From: Balanoglossus misakiensis
Taxonomy: Eukaryota > Hemichordata
DNA: 64,000 nt
Direction: 5' to 3'
NCBI GenBank assembly: GCA_040954595.2
Contig: CM082596.2
Span: 4,278,001-4,342,000 of the forward strand
Positions 31,001 through 47,300 of this stretch are shown one piece after another. The translations under genes were made by a program, and so were the position numbers. Every line of letters begins with the position of its first letter. Within the stretch, counting starts at the first letter, position 1. The notes under the pieces were generated by a model that saw only the letters and a list, made by a program, of their open reading frames with translations, had not been told where the DNA came from and searched no databases.

Positions 31001-34000
31001 TATAGCCCATGAAAATCGTCCAGAAACCTCAAATTTTCGACTTCGCGAAGTTTTAAAATTTGGTGATTTTTTGATAAAAACCATGGGTTATAGCCCATGA
31101 AAATCGTCCAGAAACCTCAATTTTTCGACTTCGCGAATTTTCAAAATTTGGTGATTTTTTGATAAAAACCATGGGTTATAGCCCATGAAAATCGTCCAGA
31201 AACCTCAATTTTTCGACTTCGCGAATTTTTAAAATTTGGTGATTTTTTGATAAAAATCATGGGTTATAGCTCATGAAAATCGTCCAGAAACCTAAATTTT
31301 TCGACTTCGCGAATTTTCAAAATTTGGTGATTTTTTGATAAAAATCATGGGTTATAACTCATGAAAATCGTCCAGAAACCTCAATTTTTCGACTTCGGAA
31401 TTTTCAAAATTTGGTGATTTTTTGATAAAAATCATGGGTTATAGCTCATGAAAATCGTCCAGAAACCTCAATTTTTCGTTTTCGCGAATTTTCAAAATTT
31501 GGTGATTTTTTGATAAAAACCATGGGTTATAGCCCATGAAAATCGTCCAGAAACCTCAATTTTTCGACTTCGCGAATTTTTAAAATTTGGTGATTTTTTG
31601 ATAAAAATCATGGGTTATAGCTCATGAAAATCGTCCAGAAACCTCAATTTTTCGACTTCGCGAATTTTCAAAATTTGGTGATTTTTTGATAAAAATCATG
31701 GGTTATAGCTCATGAAAATCGTCCAGAAACCTCAATTTTTCGACTTCGCGAATTTTCAAAATTTGGTGATTTTTTGATAAAAATCATGGGTTATAGCTCA
31801 TGAAAATCGTCCAGAAACCTCAATTTTTCGACTTCGCGATTTTTCAAAATTTGGTGATTTTTTGATTAAAACCAAGGGTTATAGCTCATGAAATTCGTCC
31901 AGAAACCTCAATTTTTCGAATTCGAGAATTTTCAAAATTTGGTGATTTTTTGATAAAAACCATGGGTTATAGCTCATGAAAATCGTCCAGAAACCTCAAT
32001 TTTTCGACTTCGCGAATTTTCAAAATTTGGTGATTTTTTGATAAAAATCATGGGTTATAGCTCATGAAAATCGTCCAGAAACCTCAATTTTTCTACTTCG
32101 CGAATTTTCAAAATTTGGTGATTTTTTGATAAAAACCATGGGTTATAGCCCATGAAAATCGTCCAGAAACCTCAATTTTTCGACTTCGCGAATTTTTAAA
32201 ATTTGGTGATTTTTTGATAAAAATCATGGGTTATAGCTCATGAAAATCGTCCAGAAACCTCAATTTTTCGACTTCGCGAATTTTCAAAATTTGGTGATTT
32301 TTTGATAAAAATCATGGGTTCTAGCTCATGAAAATCGTCCAGAAACCTCAATTTTTCGACTTCGGAATTTTCAAAATTTGGTGATTTTTTGATAAAAATC
32401 ATGGGTTATAGCTCATGAAAATCGTCCAGAAACCTCAATTTTTCGACTTCGCGAATTTTTAAAATTTGGTGATTTTTTGATAAAAATCATGGGTTATAGC
32501 TCATGAAAATCGTCCAGAAACCTCAATTTTTCGACTTCGCGAATTTTCAAAATTTGGTGATTTTTTGATAAAAACCATGGGTTATAGCCCATGAAAATCG
32601 TCCAGAAACCTCAATTTTTCGACTTCGCGAATTTTTAAAATTTGGTGATTTTTTGATAAAAATCATAGGTTATAGCTCATGAAAATCGTCCAGAAAACTC
32701 AATTTTTCGACTTCGCGAATTTTCAAAATCTGGTCATTTTTTGATAAAAACCATGGGTTATAGCCCATAAAAATCGTCCAGAAAACTCAATTTTTCGAAT
32801 TCGAGAATTTTCAAAATTTGGTGATTTTTTGATAAAAACCATGGGTTATAGCCCATGAAAATCGTCCAGAAACCTCAAATTTTCGACTTCGCGAAGTTTT
32901 AAAATTTGGTGATTTTTTGATAAAAACCATGGGTTATAGCCCATGAAAATCGTCCAGAAACCTCAATTTTTCGACTTCGCGAATTTTCAAAATTTGGTGA
33001 TTTTTTGATAAAAACCATGGGTTATAGCCCATGAAAATCGTCCAGAAACCTCAATTTTTCGACTTCGCGAATTTTTAAAATTTGGTGATTTTTTGATAAA
33101 AATCATGGGTTATAGCTCATGAAAATCGTCCAGAAACCTAAATTTTTCGACTTCGCGAATTTTCAAAATTTGGTGATTTTTTGATAAAAATCATGGGTTA
33201 TAACTCATGAAAATCGTCCAGAAACCTCAATTTTTCGACTTCGGAATTTTCAAAATTTGGTGATTTTTTGATAAAAATCATGGGTTATAGCTCATGAAAA
33301 TCGTCCAGAAACCTCAATTTTTCGTTTTCGCGAATTTTCAAAATTTGGTGATTTTTTGATAAAAACCATGGGTTATAGCCCATGAAAATCGTCCAGAAAC
33401 CTCAATTTTTCGACTTCGCGAATTTTTAAAATTTGGTGATTTTTTGATAAAAATCATGGGTTATAGCTCATGAAAATCGTCCAGAAACCTCAATTTTTCG
33501 ACTTCGCGAATTTTCAAAATTTGGTGATTTTTTGATAAAAATCATGGGTTATAGCTCATGAAAATCGTCCAGAAACCTCAATTTTTCGACTTCGCGAATT
33601 TTCAAAATTTGGTGATTTTTTGATAAAAATCATGGGTTATAGCTCATGAAAATCGTCCAGAAACCTCAATTTTTCGACTTCGCGATTTTTCAAAATTTGG
33701 TGATTTTTTGATTAAAACCAAGGGTTATAGCTCATGAAATTCGTCCAGAAACCTCAATTTTTCGACTTCGCGAATTTTCAAAATTTGGTGGTTTTTTGAT
33801 GAAAACCATGGGTTATAGCCCATGAAAATCGTCCAGAAACCTCAATTTTTCGACTTCGCGAATTTTCAAAATCTGGTCATTTTTTGATAAAAACCATGGG
33901 TTATAGCCCATGAAAATCGTCCAGAAAACTCAATTTTTCGACTTCGAGAATTTTCAAAATTTGGTGATTTTTTGATAAAAAGCATGGGTTATAGCCCATG

Positions 34001-37000
34001 AAAATCGTCCAGAAACCTCAATTTTTCGACTTCGCGAATTTTTAAAATTTGGTGATTTTTTGATAAAAATCATGGGTTATAGCTCATGAAAATCGTCCAG
34101 AAACCTCAATTTTTCGACTTCGCGAATTTTCAAAATCTGGTCATTTTTTGATAAAAACCATGGGTTATAGCCCATGAAAATCGTCCAGAAAACTCAATTT
34201 TTCGAATTCGAGAATTTTCAAAATTTGGTGATTTTTTGATAAAAACCATGGGTTATAGCCCATGAAAATCGTCCAGAAACCTCAATTTTTCGACTTCGCG
34301 AAGTTTTAAAATTTGGTGATTTTTTGATAAAAACCATGGGTTATAGCCCATGAAAATCGTCCAGAAACCTCAATTTTTCGACTTCGCGAATTTTCAAAAT
34401 TTGGTGATTTTTTGATAAAAACCATGGGTTATAGCCCATGAAAATCGTCCAGAAACCTCAATTTTTCGACTTCGCGAATTTTTAAAATTTGGTGATTTTT
34501 TGATAAAAATCATGGGTTATAGCTCATGAAAATCGTCCAGAAACCTCAATTTTTCGACTTCGCGAATTTTTAAAATTTGGTGATTTTTTGATAAAAATCA
34601 TGGGTTATAGCTCATGAAAATCGTCCAGAAACCTCAATTTTTCGACTTCGGAATTTTCAAAATTTGGTGATTTTTTGATAAAAATCATGGGTTATAGCTC
34701 ATGAAAATCGTCCAGAAACCTCAATTTTTCGACTTCGCGAATTTTCAAAATTTGGTGATTTTTTGATAAAAACCATGGGTTATAGCCCATGAAAATCGTC
34801 CAGAAACCTCAATTTTTCGACTTCGCGAATTTTCAAAATTTGGTGATTTTTTGATAAAAATCATGGGTTATAGCTCATGAAAATCGTCCAGAAACCTCAA
34901 TTTTTCGACTTCTCGAATTTTCAAAATTTGGTGATTTTTGGATAAAAACCATGGGTTATAGCCCATGAAAATCGTCCAGAAACCTCAATTTTTCGACTTC
35001 GCGAATTTTCAAAATTTGGTGAATTTTTGATAAAAACCATGGGTTATAGCCCATGAAAATCGTCCAGAAACCTCAATTTTTCGACTTCGCGAATTTTCAA
35101 AATTTGGTGATTTTTTGATAAAAACCATGGGTTATAGCCCATGAAAATCGTCCAGAAACCTCAATTTTTCGACTTCGCGAATTTTCAAAATTTGGTGATT
35201 TTTTGATAAAAATCATGGGTTATAGCTCATGAAAATCGTCCAGAAACCTCAATTTTTCTACTTCGCGCATTTTCAAAATTTGGTGATTTTTTGATAAAAA
35301 TCATGGGTTATAGCTCATGAAAATCGTCCAGAAACCTCAATTTTTCGACTTCGCGATTTTTCAAAATTTGGTGATTTTTTGATGAAAACCATGGGTTATA
35401 GCTCATGAAATTCGTCCAGAAACCTCAATTTTTCGACTTCGCGAATTTTCAAAATTTGGTGGTTTTTTGATGAAAACCATGGGTTATAGCCCATGAAAAT
35501 CGTCCAGAAACCTCAATTTTTCGACTTCGCGAATTTTCAAAATCTGGTCATTTTTTGATAAAAACCATGGGTTATAGCCCATGAAAATCGTCCAGAAAAC
35601 TCAATTTTTCGACTTCGAGAATTTTCAAAATTTGGTGATTTTTTGATAAAAAGCATGGGTTATAGCCCATGAAAATCGTCCAGAAACCTCAATTTTTCGA
35701 CTTCGCGAATTTTTAAAATTTGGTGATTTTTTGATAAAAATCATGGGTTATAGCTCATGAAAATCGTCCAGAAACCTCAATTTTTCGACTTCGCGAATTT
35801 TCAAAATCTGGTCATTTTTTGATAAAAACCATGGGTTATAGCCCATGAAAATCGTCCAGAAAACTCAATTTTTCGAATTCGAGAATTTTCAAAATTTGGT
35901 GATTTTTTGATAAAAACCATGGGTTATAGCCCATGAAAATCGTCCAGAAACCTCAATTTTTCGACTTCGCGAAGTTTTAAAATTTGGTGATTTTTTGATA
36001 AAAACCATGGGTTATAGCCCATGAAAATCGTCCAGAAACCTCAATTTTTCGACTTCGCGAATTTTCAAAATTTGGTGATTTTTTGATAAAAACCATGGGT
36101 TATAGCCCATGAAAATCGTCCAGAAACCTCAATTTTTCGACTTCGCGAATTTTTAAAATTTGGTGATTTTTTGATAAAAATCATGGGTTATAGCTCATGA
36201 AAATCGTCCAGAAACCTCAATTTTTCGACTTCGCGAATTTTTAAAATTTGGTGATTTTTTGATAAAAATCATGGGTTATAGCTCATGAAAATCGTCCAGA
36301 AACCTCAATTTTTCGACTTCGGAATTTTCAAAATTTGGTGATTTTTTGATAAAAATCATGGGTTATAGCTCATGAAAATCGTCCAGAAACCTCAATTTTT
36401 CGACTTCGCGAATTTTCAAAATTTGGTGATTTTTTGATAAAAACCATTGGTTATAGCCCATGAAAATCGTCCAGAAACCTCAATTTTTCGACTTCGCGAA
36501 TTTTCAAAATTTGGTGATTTTTTGATAAAAATCATGGGTTATAGCTCATGAAAATCGTCCAGAAACCTCAATTTTTCGACTTCTCGAATTTTCAAAATTT
36601 GGTGATTTTTGGATAAAAACCATGGGTTATAGCCCATGAAAATCGTCCAGAAACCTCAATTTTTCGACTTCGCGAATTTTCAAAATTTGGTGAATTTTTG
36701 ATAAAAACCATGGGTTATAGCCCATGAAAATCGTCCAGAAACCTCAATTTTTCGACTTCGCGAATTTTCAAAATTTGGTGATTTTTTGATAAAAACCATG
36801 GGTTATAGCCCATGAAAATCGTCCAGAAACCTCAATTTTTCGACTTCGCGAATTTTCAAAATTTGGTGGTTTTTGGATAAAAACCATGGGTTATAGCTCA
36901 TGAAAATCGTCCAGAAACCTCAATTTTTCGACTTCGCGAATTTTTAAAATTTGGTGATTTTTTGATAAAAATCATGGGTTATAGCTCATGAAAATCGTCC

Positions 37001-37152
37001 AGAAACCTCAATTTTTCGACTTCGCGAATTTTCAAAATTTGGTGATTTTTTGATAAAAACCATGGGTTATAGCCCATGAAAATCGTCCAGAAACCTCAAT
37101 TTTTCGACTTCGCGAATTTTCAAAATTTGGTGATTTTTTGATAAAAACCATG
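16057..37152 (-). repeat. 88 bp tandem satellite array, inverted arm
   Basis: This is the same monomer as in 1-16056 but in reverse orientation (GGTTATAGCTCATGAAAATC, CCAGAAACCTCAATTTTTCG), about 240 copies. It ends abruptly at 37152 within a GATAAAAACCATG motif and passes directly into unique DNA. Higher-order periods differ from the forward arm: the TTTTACTACTTCG variant recurs at 17245, 19001, 20318 and 22072 (1756, 1317 and 1754 bp). The GATTAAAACCAAGGG variant recurs 1846 bp apart (31865, 33711) and the GGTGGTTTTTTGATG variant 1671 bp apart (33790, 35461). These correspond to about 20, 15, 21 and 19 monomers. There is no coding content. Confidence 0.97.
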
Positions 37153-38080
37153 AGATTCACTCCATCTCTGACGTTTTCGTGTGTAATGTTAAGTAAATTG
37201 TACATGCATGTGAGATGACCTTGCAAATAAAATGTAACACAATCTTGTCAGATATTTTCCAAATTAACCATACTTTAATTCAAAGATCCATAACACCAAC
37301 AACAGATATTACATGTATCCATGGGGTTATTGGGCATTTGGCCATGTCATAGTAAGCAGAATAGAAATTGAAACACATGACAAAAATACGGCAATATCGT
37401 CAAAACTCAATTAAGTGATACAGCAACATGTTTTCCTGTGACAATATTGAAAGTGGGCATTACAGACGGGGATAGAAATCTCTTTTCTGATATTACTTTC
37501 AGATAGTCACTTTCCACAGCCAAAGTCAGAGACAATGTCTATGTCTTACTCAATACACACGTCAAAGATGTGAGTCAGAGTTTGATAGCTACAATACCTT
37601 CAAGTACACTTTGTGTTTTCTGTTGACATCTTCCAAAAGTACATTTCAAACAATTTCTTCCAAAAGCAGTTTTTTTTTCTGAGCAACTCAAACAATTTTG
37701 TTTTTCAAAGCAACAATTTGAAAATTCAACCATAATAGACTGGTCTACCAAATAAATCATATTACTTAAATGTTCACATAATTACATGTACATGAGGATT
37801 ATTTAAAACATCGCAAATATTAAATGAAAAAACTCCTTAAATGTACATAAAATGGTTTCATGGTTAAATTAATGCTAGCATATTTTAGGCTACTACTACA
37901 TAGAATCTTGACAAACTGATGTCTGTTTTGCTTCTCCTGGTATCTTCTTATTTCTTGTTTTTCTTCTCCTAAAAACAAAGAAAATTAAAATACATGAAAA
38001 AAGTCATGAATTTGTCATTTTTGGGGCGTGTATGAGCTATAACCCATGAATATGACATGAAAATGCTGAAGGTGACCAAA

Positions 38081-38118
38081 ATGAATGAATGAATGAATGA
38101 ATGAACGAAGGAAGGAAG
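38081..38118. repeat. (ATGA)n microsatellite grading into (GAAG)n
   Basis: Six or more ATGA units are followed by GAACGAAGGAAGGAAG. It is a simple repeat in the spacer between the satellite and the ALDH6A1 gene. Confidence 0.9.
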
Positions 38119-38382
38119 TTATTTCTTGTGGAGACAAATACCAAAATATACAGTGACAAATTAGTATTGTACTAGCACAATGTATCACATGCACAGAGCA
38201 CACGTCCTAGATTATGAATAATAAGGACACTGTCCTGTAAGACGCAACACAGGCAATAATAAACAACAGAGGTGGAGGGGGAGGGAGGATTTGTCCCCTC
38301 TACTGGTGTATTTTCTGAAATTTTAGGAGTCTTCCGATTTATTACTAGTATTATTACGATACAGATCATTATACAGATCCTT

Positions 38383-38480
38383 TCTATGTCGACAGTTTTA
38401 AAGTGTACTATATGCAATCATGCTAATATATGTCTATGTCGACAGTTTTGAGGTGTACTATATGCAATCATGCTAATGTA
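38383..38480. repeat. 50 bp tandem duplication
   Basis: TCTATGTCGACAGTTTT starts at 38383 and again at 38433. The two 50 bp units continue in parallel (GTGTACTATATGCAATCATG) with only a few substitutions, which indicates a fairly recent local duplication upstream of the putative first exon of ALDH6A1 copy A. Confidence 0.9.
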
Positions 38481-38514
38481 CAGGTCGTAAGTTTATCTGA
38501 AATACATCTTTTCA

Positions 38515-38706
38515 ATGGACCCCATGACCCCTGGAAGCTATCGGGCAAATACAATATCTCGGGGAATCAATGTGTACACAAATGGCGGCAACCTCTTGAC
38601 TTCTGACCGATTTCTGTGGCGAGCTCTTTACTTGTGTCGACTAAGTTTTATTTCCTTTGGCACAGAGGACAAAGTGTTGCGAGTAAAACAGCTTACACCT
38701 CCAAAG
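38515..38706 (+). other. Putative first coding exon of ALDH6A1 copy A
   Basis: An ATG-started open frame of 64 codons ends in a good donor (CCAAAG|GTAAGG) at codon phase 0. That is the phase required by the next recognisable exon at 39358. The predicted peptide has several Arg residues and a hydrophobic patch (FLWRALYLCRLSF), loosely compatible with a mitochondrial presequence. It does not resemble the short first exon of copy B ([14 protein letters not shown]) and would make the protein longer than usual for the family. The true first exon or start may lie elsewhere. Confidence 0.3.
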
Positions 38707-39357
38707 GTAAGGACGGTTATTGTTTGGCCCCGGGGGAACCTTTAGACTATAGGTTGCCGATCTGTGGCAATGCACACAGATAGGGCACAAGGGGCGGTGA
38801 TGGTGGTGAAAAAACACAAATCATTCAAGTCTAATCACTTATAATGTAAATCATTTAAAACTCGTGTCATGTAACAACTGCAACTTTGGTTCTCGTTAAC
38901 TGTCCACCATGCATTTGCGCGTGCGATTACAACAGTACAGTGCCATTCTATATTTGCTATTTCCGTATCTGTAACAACATTATAACATGTACTGGAGGTC
39001 TAGCTGTAATTTGGAACCCTCTGGGTATGGGGTCAAAGGTGGAACTTTTCACTACAGTATTAGCTCATAATATATGAACGATGGCTTGTATGTGGAGAAA
39101 CTCAGACACCAATGACCATGCAGGCTTACTCAGTAGCCACACCAAGGTGTTAGTAAAACATCTCGAAATAAAACTAAAGAATGCTTGACAACGGTGTACG
39201 AACGAATACAATACATATTTCAACACCATACGAAATCCAGACTTTATTGTTTGAAGTACGGTCACGGTGTAAAGGGTACTGATCGCATGTTGTAAAAAAG
39301 TTTCAGTTATTTGTACAACATAAATCCATAAACGCTTTAATTTCTTGCTATTGTTAG

Positions 39358-43961
<4,604 letters not shown>

Positions 43962-43992
43962 TGAACCTGTAGCGTTCCAGTGATTGAAATTA

Positions 43993-43998
43993 AATAAA
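43993..43998 (+). terminator. Poly(A) signal of ALDH6A1 copy A
   Basis: AATAAA lies 32 bp after the stop codon. This leaves a very short 3' UTR, ending roughly 100 bp before the stop codon of the converging TEDC1-like gene. Confidence 0.7.
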
Positions 43999-44109
43999 CC
44001 GACTATGGCTGACAAATCTGGGTTACTGAGTCAGTTTCATCAGCATCTAGAGAATGTCAAAGTACACAGCAGGTTGATCTGAAACATCGTGCTTCATTGT
44101 CTGTCGCAG

Positions 44110-46734
44110 TTATTTTCGACTCAGCGGTGGGATACACACAACATCCCCTAACTGTTCTGCCAATGATGACAAAATCTGTCCATGTTTGCTTCTTTCCGCC
44201 TCCAAGTCCATCAGTAACTGATCTTTGACTTTTCTCATATTCTCTATTTTGGTCCTGATATTTCCGACTGTTTCCTGCTTTTCTAACTCTTTAAAATTCT
44301 TCTGTTTGTTTGGAGTTGACATTTTCCCCCTGAGTAAGTATTTTGGAAGGCTGTTCCCTGTGGCTGTAACTTTCGGTTTCCGTGGATACTGGTCGATACA
44401 ATCCATGACATCGATTTCAATTTCTTTCAGACTGTAGTCCATGACATGTTTCTGGGCCAAAACTGCAATCTGTATAGAAGATGATATACAAATTGTTATT
44501 AATGACTATGACCTGCTTTTCATGATTTTCTGTGGTTGGAACACAGTGGACATCATTTTTGATTCTAATAAACAGTTCCGTTCTACAAAGGTACTACAGT
44601 ATTGCTTGCCTCTATAGAAATACCCATAGACCTGACACTCCCCCCTAATAAGGACTACCCACTACGTCCAGATTTTGCCTCGCCAAATTTCAGTTCACGC
44701 TTGTATTTTCCACAAAATCAACCATACTTTACCTTATTCCTGGCCAGTCTGTCAACCACTGTGGCATCGCCATGGCAATCATTCAGTGTAACTGCCATAT
44801 CAGAATGTAGATCCATCAGCTGATAGGATATTGAGTATGTTGTCATGGTAACATCTCCATATGTAAAAACACCAGTCGTTTGGCTCTCTGACGCGCCATC
44901 TTGAAATTTGGCTTCAATTACACTTTCCTGTCATTTGATCACAAGAGAAGAAGAACACATGACATCATGATTGACATGTAGTACTTGGGGTTCACGGATG
45001 CAGACATTTTGATTTCAGGTGCAAATGCCACTAACGGACATCAATTGAAGTATACTATTTTAGAATCTTACCATCCACTTCCAAAATACATCTTCACTTT
45101 CCTTCCACTTCACAAGACATTGCAATCTGTTGTTTTCTGCTTCTACAAAGTCATAGAACTGTTGACAAAAATACAAAAATGTGGTAAGAAATGATGTAAG
45201 CTGTTACTGTGTACTGCACAGGCGCGAAACCTGGAGATTGTCTAAGTTACTGATTTATCTGGATGCATTGTTTGAAAATTATTACGTAAGAGCTGCACTG
45301 AATTTAGGAGGCAAAGGTTACATGGTCTGATTGAGAAATGTTTTATCCTATACTATCCCACAAATGATAAGACACTATTTCAGACATACTCCGAAATCTG
45401 ACTGTTATCTACATTTAGTTATAAGGTATACATGTAGCTTACCTTGTGAAGTTGTTTAGGATAGCGCAACAGGTATGTTTCTTCAGAAGACAGATGAGGA
45501 GATGAACTTGTGGTGGAAACTCCTTGAGTTGATTTGTGAACACGATGACTTATATTCTGTTTTTCAACTTCCATGGAATAAAGTCCCCTCAAATTTAGCT
45601 GCAGTCTTCCGTGTAGCCACAGCACATATTTTGCAAAGTTCCCGAGGTCACCCACTTTTTGTTGAGTAAGACCTGTTTGACTTCTTGCATTGGGACGCAC
45701 ATGGTCACTGTTTCTGAGATTGTGAAGAAAGTCATCGGCCAGGCCCTGCCGATTTGCCATCAGTTCGTCAATAATGTTATATTTGGCAATCATCCAAGCG
45801 AGCGCCAGGAGCAATTCTCTACTCTCGCAGAACTCCACAGTCGTTGGGTGGAGTAAAAATGTCGCTCTGTATCCGCAGGTGTACAGTTGATGCTTCACTG
45901 ATGTCACCACATCCTGTATTGGTAATGCTTCCCTTGCATCCTTTGTTGGAAATTCACTGTGATATCTGAAGTGCAGCAACTCATACAGCAGAATCCAGAA
46001 TGGTTGCACCTGACAGAAAATGCATTGAATCATTAAGGTTCATGACAAAATATATATCAGCACAACTACATGTAGTATGCTTGGGGGCCGAAACGACTGG
46101 GGCCATAAAACTTAAGGGCCAAAACGACCTGTTCACGCTAGTTTGACCACTGGGAGCTCTTTCTCCTTGTTTCATATGTTTGTTTGTACAAAAATGTATG
46201 TGTTTTTAAGTAGTTGTTAGTTACTGATTGACAAAATGAACAAGATGTTTGTTTGTTTACAAATATGGTTGTATATATTTGTTTGACAGGTTAGGTTTTG
46301 GGTTGTGGTAATTTAGGGTTAGGATTTGGGTTCATTCACTCCCTCTAGGGAATGATGCCGTGAAGACTCAGTGAATGAACCCCAACCCTAACCCTTACCC
46401 CAACCCTAACTGTTGAATATACATGTAATTCCTAACCATAACGGTAACCTGTCAACAAACAAACATGACCATATATAAACAAACAAGTTTAAGCAAGCAA
46501 GCAAACAAACAAACAAACAACATACTATATCAATCAACAACAAACATACACACTACAAACAAGGAGGAAGAGCTCCCTATGTTTGACCTTGGACGTTCAT
46601 GTTTTGACATTGAATGATATACTTACTGCTTCGTGTTTATTAAATTTTGCCTGTCGGAACTGTTCTGCTGTGATTTTGGTTGTGCCACTTGTCGTCAACC
46701 CTCGACACAATAATTCGAGGTTTTCGCGTATCAT
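44110..46734 (-). CDS. TEDC1: Tubulin epsilon and delta complex protein 1-like
   Basis: Five exons on the minus strand: 46734-46627, 46009-45443, 45158-45072, 44927-44733, 44469-44110. All join at phase 0 to 438 residues, close to the roughly 425 I recall for human TEDC1 (C14orf80). Recognition rests on the N-terminal FRQAKFNKHEA followed by VQPFWILLYELLHF, then CGYRATFLL and SRELLLALAWMIAKYN, and later VFWKWM; these follow the order of the human protein from memory. The last exon is charged and helical, a likely coiled coil (KNFKELEKQETVGNIRTKIE). In vertebrates TEDC1 works with TEDC2 and delta/epsilon tubulin to stabilise centriole triplet microtubules. The start is the first ATG after an in-frame TAG upstream. 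The gene lies between the two inverted ALDH6A1 copies; intron 1 holds a foldback transposon. Confidence 0.75.
46149..46580. mobile_element. Foldback MITE with 8 bp target duplication
   Basis: A 432 bp element lies in intron 1 of the TEDC1-like gene. Its ends are inverted: GGGAGCTCTTTCTCCTTGTTT on the left and, read on the other strand, GGGAGCTCTTCCTCCTTGTTT on the right. Inverted similarity runs inward through T/G-rich and A/C-rich arms to a centre near GGGTTCATTCACTCC...AGTGAATGAACCCC. The direct repeat GTTTGACC flanks it exactly (46141-46148 and 46581-46588), as expected for an 8 bp target-site duplication of the hAT type. There is no transposase frame. A related partial copy lies at about 59421-59623. 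Confidence 0.85.
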
Positions 46735-47300
46735 CGCGACCAGCAAATCCTCACGTTTACAATACACTGACAAATACTGTACTACAGCTGGGTCATGTAC
46801 TGACTTGACAACCAACCGCCTGGCGTAGCGTTGCTGTCTCTAAGAGGAAAACTTCTACGTCCCATCGACCAACCAGGTACATTTGTACACGGAGTGATCG
46901 ACAATCGACTCGACATCGGTTGTACATGCCAGAAAAAGTCTTCATATGCACCGCTAGCTGTCATTTCCTGCACAAACCTTGGTCTTCATGTTGGTTCCTG
47001 TTTTCAATCGTGAGCTGCAGACAGCATAGGAACCTACCGCTGGCCAAATGACGCGCTCTGATTGGTGGTTGGCGGTGTACGTAACTCCCTAGGAAAGTCT
47101 CTGGTTGCTGAATTACGTTTTCGCTGGTGAGCTAGGGAGTCACATGAAATGTGGGATTCTTAACTTCCGGTATATTCATTACTTTTGGTTTGTTTGCTTG
47201 TAATGAGCGATTTTCGGTACTGAGTTGAGTTTCAAATAGGGGGGGGGGGTGAGATGGTCTCCCCCTCTACCTATATATCATATCATGAAATAAAATTGAT
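46735..47300 (-). promoter_or_regulatory. Upstream region of the TEDC1-like gene
   Basis: About 0.57 kb upstream of the minus-strand start, GC-richer than its surroundings. It contains ATTGG (an inverted CCAAT box) at 47061 and a widely spaced inverted pair, ACTCCCTAG at 47084 and CTAGGGAGT at 47132. It also contains an 11-base G run at 47239-47249. A promoter role is inferred from position only; no TATA box was seen. Confidence 0.4.

Larger units (their letters stand above)
37153..38514. other. Unique AT-rich spacer between satellite and first gene
   Basis: About 1.36 kb with no convincing exon on either strand. It contains an isolated 18 bp match to the satellite (38032-38049, ATGAGCTATAACCCATGA), a tetranucleotide repeat at 38081 and a 50 bp tandem duplication at 38383. 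The open frames here are short, with compositions not resembling proteins, and I give them no gene call. Confidence 0.7.

Noticed and set aside
1-37152. CRISPR array or bacterial repeat cluster
   Set aside because: The repeats are directly tandem without unique spacers, and the flanks contain spliced animal genes.
37032-37226. 64-codon minus-strand frame spanning the satellite edge
   Set aside because: Most of it is satellite monomer read in one frame; the rest is short unique sequence without coding features.
45475-45856. Plus-strand open frames opposite TEDC1 exon 2
   Set aside because: They are antisense shadows of the 567 bp TEDC1 exon, which has family similarity and proper splice sites.
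46306-46412. Interstitial telomere-like CCCTAA/TTAGGG words
   Set aside because: The words are degenerate and lie within the arms of the foldback MITE, so the transposon explains them better than a telomere remnant.
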